Part shown: positions 54,252 to 62,410 of the stretch, piece after piece | How the letters are laid out: every line of letters starts with the position of its first letter | How positions within the stretch are numbered: the first letter of the stretch is position 1 | NCBI RefSeq assembly: GCF_014200675.1 | Contig: NZ_JACHCI010000016.1 | Location: forward strand, 62,001 to 126,000 | DNA from: Janthinobacterium saanense | Lineage (GTDB): Bacteria > Pseudomonadota > Gammaproteobacteria > Burkholderiales > Burkholderiaceae_D | DNA: 64,000 nucleotides | Direction: 5' to 3' | Program-made: the position numbers and the translations under genes | The notes under the pieces: model-generated | Told to the model about the DNA's origin: nothing | Databases searched by the model: none | Seen by the model: only the letters and a program-made list of their open reading frames with translations

Positions 54252-55652
54252 TCAAGGCTGTGCATTACGGCGGGCAAGGAAATCACGCACCAGAAAGGCG
54301 CTCTGCTTCCAGGTACGCTTTTGCGTCGCATAATCAATATGAATGATGCCGAAACGGCGCTCGTAACCGAAAGCCCATTCGAAGTTATCCAGCAGCGACC
54401 AGATGAAATAACCGCGGATGTCCACGCCTGCCTTGACCGCTGCGTCTACCCCTGCCAGGTGGCGGTTCAAAAAGGAGATGCGGCGCGGGTCAGCCACCTT
54501 GCCATCGACCACTTCATCGTCGGCTGCCGTACCGTTTTCCGTGATGTAGATCGGTGGCAGGTTGGCGTATTCGTGATGGAAACCGACCAGCAAGTCGTAC
54601 AAGCCTTGCGGATAGACTTCCCAGCCCATCTGCGTGCGCTCCACGCCTTCCAGATCCACTTCCAGATAACCATGCGCGCCATCGCTGACCACATTCGTGC
54701 GGAAATAGTAGTTGATGCCGAGGAAGTCCATCGGTGCACCGATGATGTCCATGTCGCCTTCCAGTATCAGCGGCTTGGCGCCCGGCCACAAGCTCCACAA
54801 GGCTTCCGGATAACTTTTCTTGAGCAGCGGATCGAAAATCCAGTTGTTGTGCTGCAGCTCGAACAGCTCGGCCGCACGCTTGTCGGCGGCGCTGCTGCCG
54901 GTGGTCGTGCCACGGCCCACGTTGGCTACCAGGCCCACTTGCGCACCCGGATCGTTGCGGCGCAGATGTACCAGCGCCAGGCCGTGGCCCAGCAACAGAT
55001 GGTGCATGGCTTGCGTAGCGTAGCGCACGTCTGCCCTGCCCGGCGCATGGTGGCCACCGCCGTAACCGTGGAAAGCCGAGCACCATGGTTCGTTCAAGGT
55101 GGCCCAGGCATCAACCAGGCCGGACAGTTCGCGGCTCATCAGGTCTGCATAGTCGGCAAAACGGTAAGCCGTTTCACGGTTGAGCCAGCCGCCACGGTCT
55201 TCCAGGTGTTGCGGCAAGTCCCAGTGATACAGGGTGACAAAGGTCTTCAAGCCTTTTTGCTTGAGGCGCTGCAACAGTTTCTTGTAGAAGGCGATGCCGA
55301 CCGCGTTCGGCTGGCCTTGCTCATACATCACGCGGGGCCAGGCGATCGACAGGCGGTAGCCGTCGACATTCAGGGCGACGATGTTCTCGACATCCTCTTC
55401 CCAGCGGTGATAGTGGTCGCAGGCGAACTCGCCCGTGTCACCGGCCAGCACCTTGCCTGGGGTGGCAGAGAAAGTATCCCAGATCGATGGCAAACGGCCA
55501 TCTTCATGCACGGCGCCTTCGATCTGGTAAGCCGCGGTGGCGACGCCCAGCAAAAAGTCTTTCTTCCACAACACCGAATCGGCCGGTGGCGAAAATTCTG
55601 TTTCCAGTGCGGCGGATACGGGCGGGATAACGGATACGGCAGCTTGATTCAC
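54252..55652 (-). CDS. bglB: Beta-glucosidase, glycoside hydrolase family 1
   Basis: This 466-residue GH1 enzyme hydrolyses beta-glucosides such as cellobiose by a retaining mechanism. The acid/base Glu188 is in TLNEPW and the nucleophile Glu372 in YITENG. Aglycone/sugar contacts include GVATAAYQIEGA near residue 36 and DNFEWAFGYERRFG near the end. It has no signal peptide and is thus cytoplasmic, acting on imported sugar. It is first in the operon with the ABC transporter. The promoter and LacI-type operator lie just upstream. An upstream AAGGAG precedes the ATG at 55652. Confidence 0.95.
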   Translation of the reverse strand: MNQAAVSVIPPVSAALETEFSPPADSVLWKKDFLLGVATAAYQIEGAVHEDGRLPSIWDTFSATPGKVLAGDTGEFACDHYHRWEEDVENIVALNVDGYRLSIAWPRVMYEQGQPNAVGIAFYKKLLQRLKQKGLKTFVTLYHWDLPQHLEDRGGWLNRETAYRFADYADLMSRELSGLVDAWATLNEPWCSAFHGYGGGHHAPGRADVRYATQAMHHLLLGHGLALVHLRRNDPGAQVGLVANVGRGTTTGSSAADKRAAELFELQHNNWIFDPLLKKSYPEALWSLWPGAKPLILEGDMDIIGAPMDFLGINYYFRTNVVSDGAHGYLEVDLEGVERTQMGWEVYPQGLYDLLVGFHHEYANLPPIYITENGTAADDEVVDGKVADPRRISFLNRHLAGVDAAVKAGVDIRGYFIWSLLDNFEWAFGYERRFGIIHIDYATQKRTWKQSAFLVRDFLARRNAQP

Positions 55653-55678
55653 ACAATCTCCTTCACTTCGGATGGGAG

Positions 55679-55692
55679 TGGAAGCGCTTCCA
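55679..55692. promoter_or_regulatory. LacI-type operator of the beta-glucosidase/ABC operon
   Basis: TGGAAGCGCTTCCA is a perfect palindrome 27 bases upstream of the beta-glucosidase start, about 6-19 bases downstream of the predicted transcription start. This placement suits repression by blocking elongation or open-complex formation. The identical sequence occurs at 39125-39138. Confidence 0.8.
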
Positions 55693-55704
55693 CAATGTGT
55701 AGTA

Positions 55705-55734
55705 ATACTACCAGTGAAGAATTTTCAATGTCAA
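55705..55734 (-). promoter_or_regulatory. Promoter of the beta-glucosidase/ABC operon
   Basis: On the minus strand a perfect TTGACA (55734-55729) is followed after 18 bp by TAGTAT (55710-55705). A palindrome GTAGTA-A-TACTAC (55699-55711) overlaps the -10 box. The LacI-type operator is immediately downstream. Confidence 0.65.
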
Positions 55735-55796
55735 CGCAATTTTTTGCGTAAATTGACGAAGGATGGCCCGGAAAGCCGCTTGTGCTGCGGTGCGGC

Positions 55797-55832
55797 AAAA
55801 AAAACGGCACAGGGGAAAGCTCCGCTGTGCCG
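55797..55832 (-). terminator. Intrinsic terminator of phaR
   Basis: CGGCACAG pairs with CTGTGCCG across a 12-base loop; on the minus strand eight T follow. It lies 40 bases beyond the phaR stop codon. Confidence 0.9.
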
Positions 55833-55871
55833 CGCCATGGGCTTGCTTGCAAGCCCCATATTTGCTGGTAT

Positions 55872-56435
55872 TTACTTCTTGTCCGTCGGCGGTACTGGCG
55901 GCACGAATGGGAAGGTGCCGAACAGATTCTTGCTCTGGCTCTGCATTTGTTCTTGCATCTGCACAAACAGACTTTTGCTCTGGTCGATGTAGTTATTCAT
56001 CATGCCCTGCATCATCGGACCTTGCACGTTCATGAATTGTGTCCACATTTCAGGGCTAAAAGGCTTGCCGTCGAAACTACCGGCCGAGGTGCCCGTGAAT
56101 TTATGCTGGATATCGGTGAACGCCTGCACGTTCTTTTCCAGGTAAGAACCCATCATGCCCTGCATGGCGTGGCCATAGTAGCGGATGATTTGCGACAGCA
56201 CGCTGCTGGAGAACATTGGCGCGCCGTTGGCCTCTTCTTCCAGGATGATCTGCAGCAAAATACTGCGCGTCAGGTCTTCGCTGGACTTGGCATCGACGAC
56301 CGTGAATTCTTCATTGTCCAACACCAGCTGCTTGACGTCCGTCAAGGTGATGTAGGAACTGGTTTGGGTATCGTACAAACGACGGTTAGGGTATTTTTTA
56401 ATCAGGCGGTCTATACTTTTTTTAGCACTACTCAT
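55872..56435 (-). CDS. phaR: Polyhydroxyalkanoate synthesis repressor PhaR
   Basis: The 187-residue protein begins MSSAKKSIDRLIKKYPNRRL, the start of the PHB-accumulation regulator DNA-binding domain (about residues 5-65), followed by PHB_acc helical repeats (about 70-160). PhaR represses phasin genes and binds PHA granules, sensing polymer levels. The glutamine/methionine-rich C-terminus (QMQEQMQSQSKNLFG) is typical. ATG 56435 is used; the upstream extension of 49 residues looks non-coding. It lies downstream of phaC on the same strand but is separated by 343 bases including an unusual palindrome, so it probably has its own promoter. Confidence 0.93.
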   Translation of the reverse strand: MSSAKKSIDRLIKKYPNRRLYDTQTSSYITLTDVKQLVLDNEEFTVVDAKSSEDLTRSILLQIILEEEANGAPMFSSSVLSQIIRYYGHAMQGMMGSYLEKNVQAFTDIQHKFTGTSAGSFDGKPFSPEMWTQFMNVQGPMMQGMMNNYIDQSKSLFVQMQEQMQSQSKNLFGTFPFVPPVPPTDKK

Positions 56436-56658
56436 CACAAAGTCCCACTTATTGCGCCGCAACGCATACTGAGTTAATCCGAAAAAAAAGCGAACGTGGG
56501 GTCCGCTTTCGCACCTGCCTACTTTTTGCATTATAGAGTGGAAAACGGCCACTTTGCACATTCGTGGCAAAGATTCCCACATTTATTGCAACGCAACTAG
56601 AAGTAGATTCCTGACAAGACCAGAGATTACCCTGATCTTGCCTTGCAACACACTTACA

Positions 56659-56776
56659 ACACCCAACAAAACCGTAGCGAGCGGAAGTAAGTTGTGGCTG
56701 AGAAGCGGAGCTGTGCGCATGCACAGTGAGCATCGCAGGCCGCAAATCACGACGCGCAGTAGGTTTTGTTAGGTGT
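56659..56776. repeat. 118-bp imperfect palindrome with attC-like ends
   Basis: The ends ACACCCAACAAAACC (56659-56673) and GGTTTTGTTAGGTGT (56762-56776) are inverted copies matching at 14 of 15 positions. Between them the arms pair imperfectly, and a central CTGTGC-GCAT-GCACAG hairpin (56711-56726) forms the tip. The outer heptamers ACCCAAC and GTTAGGT fit the integron attC consensus RYYYAAC and GTTRRRY, and the 114-bp spacing is inside the attC range. It lies two bases beyond the phaC stop codon. No integrase gene is in the window. A MITE-like element or RNA structure are alternatives. The remainder of 56436-56778 holds no gene. Confidence 0.6.
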
Positions 56777-56778
56777 CC

Positions 56779-58515
56779 TTAATCTGCCCTGACTTTAACA
56801 TACCTCCCGGGTGCCGCTTCGATCGCCTTGTAGCGCTTGCCACCAGGTTTGGCTGGCGCCTTGATTTCAGCGCCGCCATGTTCGGCCAGGAAGGCGGCCC
56901 ACTCTGGCCACCAGCTGCCTGCATGCTCGGTCGCGCCGTCCATCCACTGCTCTGCGCTCAAGGGTTTGGCCTTGGCCGCACGCGGCTGATCGTTGCTCCA
57001 GTAGCTGCGCTTTTTCTTCGAGGCCGGATTGATCACGCCGGCGATATGGCCCGAGGCGCCGAGGATAAACCGGTTGGCTTTCGGCTTCTTGGGATTGAGC
57101 AGCGCCGTCGACGCATAGGCCGAACCCCAGGGCACGATATGGTCTTCGCGCGAGCCGTAAATAAAGGCCGGTGCATCGATGCTGCTCAAATCGATTTTTT
57201 CACCGGCCACCGTCAGCTTGCCCGGCACTTTCAGGCTGTTTTCCAGATAGGTGTGGCGCAGATACCAGCAAAACATGGGGCCCGGCAAACTGGTGCCATC
57301 GCCGTTCCAGTACAGCAGATCGAAGGCGACCGGCTCCTTGCCCTTCAGATAATTCGACTGCACATAGTTCCACACCAGGTCGTTCGGCCGCAGGCTGGAA
57401 AAAGTACTGCCCAGGTCGCGCCCCGACATCAGCCCGCCCTTGGCCAGGGCCTGCTCGCGCAGCGCCACTTGCGGCTCGTCGATGAAGACCTCGAGCGCGC
57501 CCGTATCGCAAAAGTCGAGGAAGGTGGTCAGCAGGGTCAGGCTGGATGCGGGATTCTGTCCACGCGCCTTCAGCACGGCCAGCGCGGTCGAGACGATGGT
57601 GCCGCCCACGCAAAAGCCGAACAGATTCAATTTATCCTGCCCCGAAATCTCTTGCGTGACGCGGATCGCTTCGATCACGCCCTGTTCCACGTAATCGTCC
57701 CAGGTGACGTGCTGCATGCTCATGTCCGGATTGCGCCACGAGACCAGGAACACGCTATTGCCCTGCTCTACCGCATAGCGCACCAGCGAGTTTTCAGGCT
57801 GCAAGTCGAGGATGTAGAATTTATTGATGCACGGCGGCACCATCAGCAGCGGCCGCGCATGCACGGTGGCCGTGCTTGGCGTGTACTGAATCAGCTGGAA
57901 CAAGGCGTTTTCAAACACCACCGTGCCCGGCGTGGTGGCCACGTTGCGGCCCACTTCGAAGGCAGATTCGTCGGACTGCGAAATGCGGCCCTTCTGCATA
58001 TCGGTCAGCATATTCGTCAAGCCCTTGGCCAGGCTCTCGCCCTTGGTCTCGATCAGGGTTTGCTGGGCGTCGGGATTGGTTGCCAGAAAATTGGCCGGCG
58101 ACATGGCGTCGACAATTTGCTGCACCGCAAAGCGGATTTTTTGTTTCTGGTGTGGCGATGCTTCCACCGCTTCGGCCATGGCGGCCAGGAATTCGGCGTT
58201 CAACAGATATGCAGCCGCATTAAAAGCCGACAAGGGACTGGCATGCCAGGCTGGCGCGGCAAAGCGGCGGTCTTTCAATTCAGGCGTCTTGCCGCCCATG
58301 AAATCGCCCCACAAGCCCGTCAGCTTGGCCATGTAGTCATTTTTCAATTGCTCGATGACTTCCGGCTTGATGCTGGCGCCGGTGTCTTGCAAGATACCGG
58401 CAATCGGATTAGCCGCCGGTTGCGGTACCATGTTGAACCAGGTCTTCCATTGGTTCGGATCGCTGATCTGCGCCATCCACTCCTGGGTCATGACTTGGGG
58501 ATCGGGCATATTCAT
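56779..58515 (-). CDS. phaC: Polyhydroxyalkanoate synthase, class I
   Basis: This enzyme of about 578 residues polymerises hydroxyacyl-CoA into PHA. The PhaC N-terminal domain (about 80-250) precedes an alpha/beta-hydrolase fold. Its lipase-like box GFCVGGT contains the nucleophilic cysteine (about residue 302). The catalytic His lies in ASGHIAGVINP and the Asp in YGSREDHIVPW. The C-terminal half includes GSWWPEWAAFL, a usual class I ending. ATG 58515 (MNMPDPQVM) is used; ATG 58533 would add six residues. No phaA or phaB is adjacent, so monomer supply genes are elsewhere. Confidence 0.94.
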   Translation of the reverse strand: MNMPDPQVMTQEWMAQISDPNQWKTWFNMVPQPAANPIAGILQDTGASIKPEVIEQLKNDYMAKLTGLWGDFMGGKTPELKDRRFAAPAWHASPLSAFNAAAYLLNAEFLAAMAEAVEASPHQKQKIRFAVQQIVDAMSPANFLATNPDAQQTLIETKGESLAKGLTNMLTDMQKGRISQSDESAFEVGRNVATTPGTVVFENALFQLIQYTPSTATVHARPLLMVPPCINKFYILDLQPENSLVRYAVEQGNSVFLVSWRNPDMSMQHVTWDDYVEQGVIEAIRVTQEISGQDKLNLFGFCVGGTIVSTALAVLKARGQNPASSLTLLTTFLDFCDTGALEVFIDEPQVALREQALAKGGLMSGRDLGSTFSSLRPNDLVWNYVQSNYLKGKEPVAFDLLYWNGDGTSLPGPMFCWYLRHTYLENSLKVPGKLTVAGEKIDLSSIDAPAFIYGSREDHIVPWGSAYASTALLNPKKPKANRFILGASGHIAGVINPASKKKRSYWSNDQPRAAKAKPLSAEQWMDGATEHAGSWWPEWAAFLAEHGGAEIKAPAKPGGKRYKAIEAAPGRYVKVRAD

Positions 58516-58595
58516 TGTGTAAATCCATTCCATTAAAGAATTAAGATGTCGTCACTCTCTACTGTATCCAGCCTGGACTGGCCTGGCTAAAACCT

Positions 58596-58826
58596 ATGAT
58601 GCTGATCGTTGCTATTGCATGGATTTACGTGGTGGGGCTGATGGCCCTCACCGAACCGTCCTTTGTTGCCGGACTGATGACGTTCCTCCTCTACTGTCTT
58701 ATTCCTTTGTCTATCCTATTCTATCTGACAGGCTCAAAAAGACGCAAACGGCGAGCCGAACGGCGAGCCGAACGCAAAGCCACCGCAGCTTCTGCAGACG
58801 ATAAAGCAAAAACGGCAGACACATAA
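58596..58826 (+). CDS. Small membrane protein
   Basis: The 76-residue protein has two hydrophobic segments (about 2-20 and 24-45) followed by a strongly basic tail (GSKRRKRRAERRAERK) and a polar end. I recognise no named family. Composition and the clean membrane pattern make it a probable real gene. It is divergent from phaC. Its stop codon lies within the pgeF terminator hairpin. The start may be either of two adjacent ATG codons. Confidence 0.6.
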   Translation: MMLIVAIAWIYVVGLMALTEPSFVAGLMTFLLYCLIPLSILFYLTGSKRRKRRAERRAERKATAASADDKAKTADT

Positions 58827-58837
58827 GCGTCTGCCGT
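58802..58837 (-). terminator. Intrinsic terminator of rluD-pgeF
   Basis: ACGGCAGAC pairs over 9 bp with GTCTGCCGT across an 8-base loop, followed on the minus strand by TTTTGCTTTAT. It overlaps the end of the small membrane-protein gene. Confidence 0.75.
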
Positions 58838-58842
58838 CAAGA

Positions 58843-59634
58843 TTATTTGCGCCAGATCAAACTGGCCTGTCGTCCGGTGACGCCATCGCGCCGGTAGGAA
58901 TAAAACTGCGCCGCATCGCTGACAGTGCAATATTCACCGCCCGCCACCTGGCTCACACCATCGCGCCGCAGCATGTGGCGCGCCAGCGTATAGATGTCCG
59001 CCAGGTATTTGCCCGGCTTGCCAGCGATGGCGGCAAAGGCGTCCGACAAGGCCTGCCTTTCCTCTTCATCGTGCGCGCCATCGCGAAACGCCTGCAACAC
59101 ATCAGCTCCCACTTCAAACGCACCGGGACCGATGGCCGGCCCCAGCCAGGCCAGGATTTCGCTGGCGCCACGCGCGCGCATGTCTTGCACCGTGCGCTGC
59201 AAGACGCCATTGGCCAGGCCGCGCCAGCCCGCGTGCGACGCGCCCACCACCAGGCCATCATGCGAACAGAACAGCACAGGCAGGCAATCGGCCGTCATGA
59301 CCGTGCACACCACGCCAGGCTGGGTGGCCACGCTGGCGTCGGCGTCCGGCACGCAGCCAGCCAAGGCAGCCGCATCGGCCACGGCCACGCCGTGCACTTG
59401 CGACAGCCAGGCTGGCTCCGATGGCAATATGGACGCCAGCCGTGCGCGGTTTTGCGCCACATGCAACGGATCGTCGCCCACATGGATACCCAGATTCAAG
59501 CCGCCAGCGCCCTGCCCGTCACCATACGCCCCCAGGCTGACACCGCCAGCGCGCACGGTCGACAATGCGCCCACGCTCGCTGGCAGGCCCGGCCAGTCGG
59601 GAAGCAAGTAAGGCAAAGCCACGGCGGCGTTCAT
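58843..59634 (-). CDS. pgeF: PgeF/YfiH peptidoglycan-editing factor (multicopper polyphenol-oxidase-like fold)
   Basis: The 263-residue protein has the family metal-site motifs LSQVHG, TADCLPVLF and HAGWRGL. E. coli PgeF (YfiH) prevents misincorporation of serine in peptidoglycan precursors; relatives act as purine nucleoside phosphorylases/deaminases, and older records call them laccases. Its start overlaps the rluD stop by one base (TGATG), so expression is coupled to rluD, a conserved arrangement in proteobacteria. Confidence 0.9.
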   Translation of the reverse strand: MNAAVALPYLLPDWPGLPASVGALSTVRAGGVSLGAYGDGQGAGGLNLGIHVGDDPLHVAQNRARLASILPSEPAWLSQVHGVAVADAAALAGCVPDADASVATQPGVVCTVMTADCLPVLFCSHDGLVVGASHAGWRGLANGVLQRTVQDMRARGASEILAWLGPAIGPGAFEVGADVLQAFRDGAHDEEERQALSDAFAAIAGKPGKYLADIYTLARHMLRRDGVSQVAGGEYCTVSDAAQFYSYRRDGVTGRQASLIWRK

Positions 59635-60695
59635 CAGGCCAGTTCCGGCTCGGGAATGCCGGCCTGGGCGATCAGTTCGGCAAAGTCGTCAGCCAGCGGC
59701 ACCAGCCATTCGCAGTTCTCGCGCGTGCCCGGATGCACCAGGCCCAGGCGGCGCGCCTGCAGCGCCTGGCGTGGGAAGACGGACACCAGGTGCGGCTTGC
59801 CATACACGTAGTCACCCACCAGCGCAAACCCCAGGTGCTGCATGTGCACGCGGATCTGGTGCGTGCGGCCTGTTTCCAGGCGGCATTGCATCAGGCTCAC
59901 GGGACGACGGTCGAGTTCACCGCTGCCTATCAATTCATAATGCGTGATGGCCGGCTTGGCCGTGAAGTTTTCCGACACGGCCATCTTCACGCGGTCACGC
60001 GGGTGGCGCGCGATGGAAGCATCGATAGTGCCCGCCACTTTGGGCGTACCCCATACCAGCGCGAAATATTCACGCTTGACGGTACGCGCCTGCAACTGGC
60101 GCACCAGGTCTGTTTGCGAGGCCAGCGTCTTGCCGACTACCATCAGGCCGCTGGTGTCTTTATCCAGGCGGTGCACGATGCCGGCGCGCGGCACGCCAGC
60201 CAGCTGCGGGCAGTGGTGCAGCAGGCCGTTGAGCAGGGTTCCGGACCAGTTGCCGGGACCCGGATGCACGACCAGGCCGGCCGGTTTATTGATCACGATG
60301 ATGTGTTCATCTTCGTGCACGATGTTCAATTCCATCGCTTCCGGTTTAAAAGCCTCGTCTTCCGGCGCACTTTGCGGCAGAATGACGATCTTTTCATCGC
60401 CATAGGCGGTCATATTGCGTTTCGCAACTTTACCGTCCACGGTGACGAAACCGGCTTCCAGCCACAATTGCAAGCGGCTGCGCGAATACTGCGGCACCAG
60501 CTTGGAAATGACCTTGTCGAGGCGATGGCCACAGGCGTCCGGGGCCAGTTCCAGGTGTATCGGCGCCAGGTCATCGAACAGCTCGTCGCCGTCAAATGCC
60601 TCGTCGGCATCGTGTGCATCTGTGTGCACAACGACGTCGTTGAGGTCGGAGTCAGATAGGGGGGCAGCCAAATTCGGCTTAGAAGTTAATATCAC
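59634..60695 (-). CDS. rluD: Ribosomal large-subunit pseudouridine synthase D
   Basis: The 353-residue enzyme converts uridines in 23S rRNA helix 69 to pseudouridine. An acidic N-terminal extension (about 1-45) precedes the S4 RNA-binding domain (about 55-115) and the RluA-family catalytic domain. HRLDKDTSGL gives the catalytic Asp178. The ETGRTHQIRVHM motif is also present. It is divergent from bamD with only 65 bases between starts, an order seen in other beta- and gammaproteobacteria. Confidence 0.93.
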   Translation of the reverse strand: MILTSKPNLAAPLSDSDLNDVVVHTDAHDADEAFDGDELFDDLAPIHLELAPDACGHRLDKVISKLVPQYSRSRLQLWLEAGFVTVDGKVAKRNMTAYGDEKIVILPQSAPEDEAFKPEAMELNIVHEDEHIIVINKPAGLVVHPGPGNWSGTLLNGLLHHCPQLAGVPRAGIVHRLDKDTSGLMVVGKTLASQTDLVRQLQARTVKREYFALVWGTPKVAGTIDASIARHPRDRVKMAVSENFTAKPAITHYELIGSGELDRRPVSLMQCRLETGRTHQIRVHMQHLGFALVGDYVYGKPHLVSVFPRQALQARRLGLVHPGTRENCEWLVPLADDFAELIAQAGIPEPELA

Positions 60696-60710
60696 AGCAT
60701 TCCCATCGGC

Positions 60711-60716
60711 TATAAT
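60711..60716 (+). promoter_or_regulatory. Candidate -10 box for bamD
   Basis: A perfect TATAAT lies 45 bases upstream of the bamD start and 15 bases from the rluD start on the other strand, so the divergent promoters must overlap coding sequence. Confidence 0.5.
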
Positions 60717-60760
60717 CAGCCTATTGTAAAATCTTGGTTAAAACCTTCTTGCAAAACGTC

Positions 60761-61564
60761 ATGCAAAAAAAATTATCGTTGGTAGTCGCTTCAGTCGTTC
60801 TGCTCGGCATGTCCGCTTGCAGCTTGTTGCCAGAAAAAGTGGATGAGACCAAAAACTGGTCCGTTACGAAATTATACTCGGAGGCCCGTGAAGAAATGAG
60901 CGGGCAGCACTATGAGACTGCCATTGGCCTGTTTCAGAAGCTGGAGGCTAACTATCCTTTCGGCAACTATGCCTTGCAGGCACAGATGGAGATCGCTTAC
61001 GCGTATTATAAGTCGGGAGACCAGGCTCAGGCACTGGCTGCTGTCGAACGCTTCATCAAGTTGCACCCGAACCACGCCAATGTCGACTATATGTACTACC
61101 TGCGGGGCTTGATCAGCTTTAACGATCAACTGAGCTTCCTGAACTTCCTGTACGAACAAGATCCGACCGAACGCGATCCGAAGGCCACGCGCGAAGCGTT
61201 TGCTGCTTTCAAGCAACTGGTGGATAAGTTCCCGAACAGCAAGTACACGCCCGATGCACTGGCGCGCATGCACTATCTGGTCGATGCGATGGCGAAATAT
61301 GAAGTCCATGTGGCGCGCTACTACTACCGCCGTGGCGCCTACCTGGCTGCGGCCAACCGCGCACAAGGCACTATCAGCGACTTCGCCGCCTCGCCGGCCA
61401 TCGAAGAAGCGCTGTTCATCATGTACCGCTCGTACGACAAGCTGGGCATGACCGACCTGCGCGACGACGCCCTGCGCGTGCTGACCAAGAACTACCCGCA
61501 AACCGCCTTCCTCAGCCCTGAAGGGGTGAACAAGGAACGCCGCTGGTGGAAATTCTGGCAATAA
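60761..61564 (+). CDS. bamD: Outer-membrane protein assembly factor BamD
   Basis: The 267-residue lipoprotein is an essential part of the BAM complex that inserts beta-barrels into the outer membrane. The signal peptide ends in the lipobox GMSAC (Cys20). Five TPR-like repeats follow, including YETAIGLFQKLEANYPFGNY and AFAAFKQLVDKFPNSKYTP. The C-terminus is RRWWKFWQ. ATG 60761 (MQKKLSLVV) gives a proper lipoprotein start; a TTG at 60734 in frame is rejected. Confidence 0.95.
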   Translation: MQKKLSLVVASVVLLGMSACSLLPEKVDETKNWSVTKLYSEAREEMSGQHYETAIGLFQKLEANYPFGNYALQAQMEIAYAYYKSGDQAQALAAVERFIKLHPNHANVDYMYYLRGLISFNDQLSFLNFLYEQDPTERDPKATREAFAAFKQLVDKFPNSKYTPDALARMHYLVDAMAKYEVHVARYYYRRGAYLAAANRAQGTISDFAASPAIEEALFIMYRSYDKLGMTDLRDDALRVLTKNYPQTAFLSPEGVNKERRWWKFWQ

Positions 61565-61567
61565 AAT

Positions 61568-61595
61568 AAAAAACCGGAGCTTGCTCCGGTTTTTT
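61568..61595. terminator. Bidirectional terminator between bamD and yaaA
   Basis: CCGGAGC pairs with GCTCCGG around a TT loop, flanked by six A and six T. It serves both convergent genes. Confidence 0.9.
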
Positions 61596-61609
61596 ACTTA
61601 TTTGAGCAC

Positions 61610-62380
61610 TTAATCAGCCACTTTGCGCCGGAACACCCAGCTCTTGTCATTCGACGCTTCCGGCACGAAACCATAACCATCGACATCGAACTGTTTCAAT
61701 TGTTCGGGGTCGCGGAGGGCGTTGACGGTGGCGTAGCGGGCCAGCATGCCGCGCGCACGCTTGGCGTAGAACGAGATGATCTTGTACTTGCCGTTCTTCC
61801 AGTCTTCGAACACGGGAGAAATGACAGGCATATCGAGCTGGCGCGGCTTGACGGATTTGAAATATTCTTCCGAGGCCAGGTTGACCAGCACCTTGGCGCC
61901 CTGCTCCTGCGCCGTGCGGTTCAGGGCATGGGTGATGGTGTCGCCCCAGAAGGCATACAAATCCTTGCCGCGCGCGGTGGACAGACGCGTACCCATTTCC
62001 AGCCGGTGCGGGTGGATCAGGTCCAGCGGGCGCAGCAAGCCGTACAGGCCAGACAGGATGCGCACGCGCGATTGCGCGTAATCAAGTTGCGTTGGCTGCA
62101 AGCTGCGCGCCTCGAAACCGGCGTACACATCGCCATTGAAAGCCATGATGGCCTGGCGCGCATCGGACGGCTGCGGCGTCCAGGACGCGTAGCGGGCCAC
62201 ATTGAGGGCGGACAAGGCATCGGAAATGCCCATCAGGCTGCCGACCTCGGCTGGTGAAAACTGGCGCATGCGCTCGATCAGTTGCGCAGAATGGTCGAGA
62301 AAATCGGGGGTGCTGTGCAACTGGGTTGTTGGCGGCGTCTCCAGGTCGAGACTCTTGGCGGGCGAAAGCACGATCAACAT
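61610..62380 (-). CDS. yaaA: Peroxide-stress protein YaaA
   Basis: The 256-residue protein matches YaaA/UPF0246 throughout, from [16 protein letters not shown] to a conserved [13 protein letters not shown] near residue 205. E. coli YaaA limits damage from hydrogen peroxide by lowering free iron and belongs to a DNA-binding fold family. Length matches E. coli YaaA (258). It is divergent from the PIN-domain gene. Confidence 0.93.
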   Translation of the reverse strand: MLIVLSPAKSLDLETPPTTQLHSTPDFLDHSAQLIERMRQFSPAEVGSLMGISDALSALNVARYASWTPQPSDARQAIMAFNGDVYAGFEARSLQPTQLDYAQSRVRILSGLYGLLRPLDLIHPHRLEMGTRLSTARGKDLYAFWGDTITHALNRTAQEQGAKVLVNLASEEYFKSVKPRQLDMPVISPVFEDWKNGKYKIISFYAKRARGMLARYATVNALRDPEQLKQFDVDGYGFVPEASNDKSWVFRRKVAD

Positions 62381-62410
62381 AAATTATCACTACAGAATAG
62401 AATTGCCCAC

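Noticed and set aside
56659..56776. A complete integron or cassette array around the attC-like element
   Set aside because: No integrase gene, no second attC-like element and no cassette-like small genes occur in the window. Only the solitary element can be claimed.
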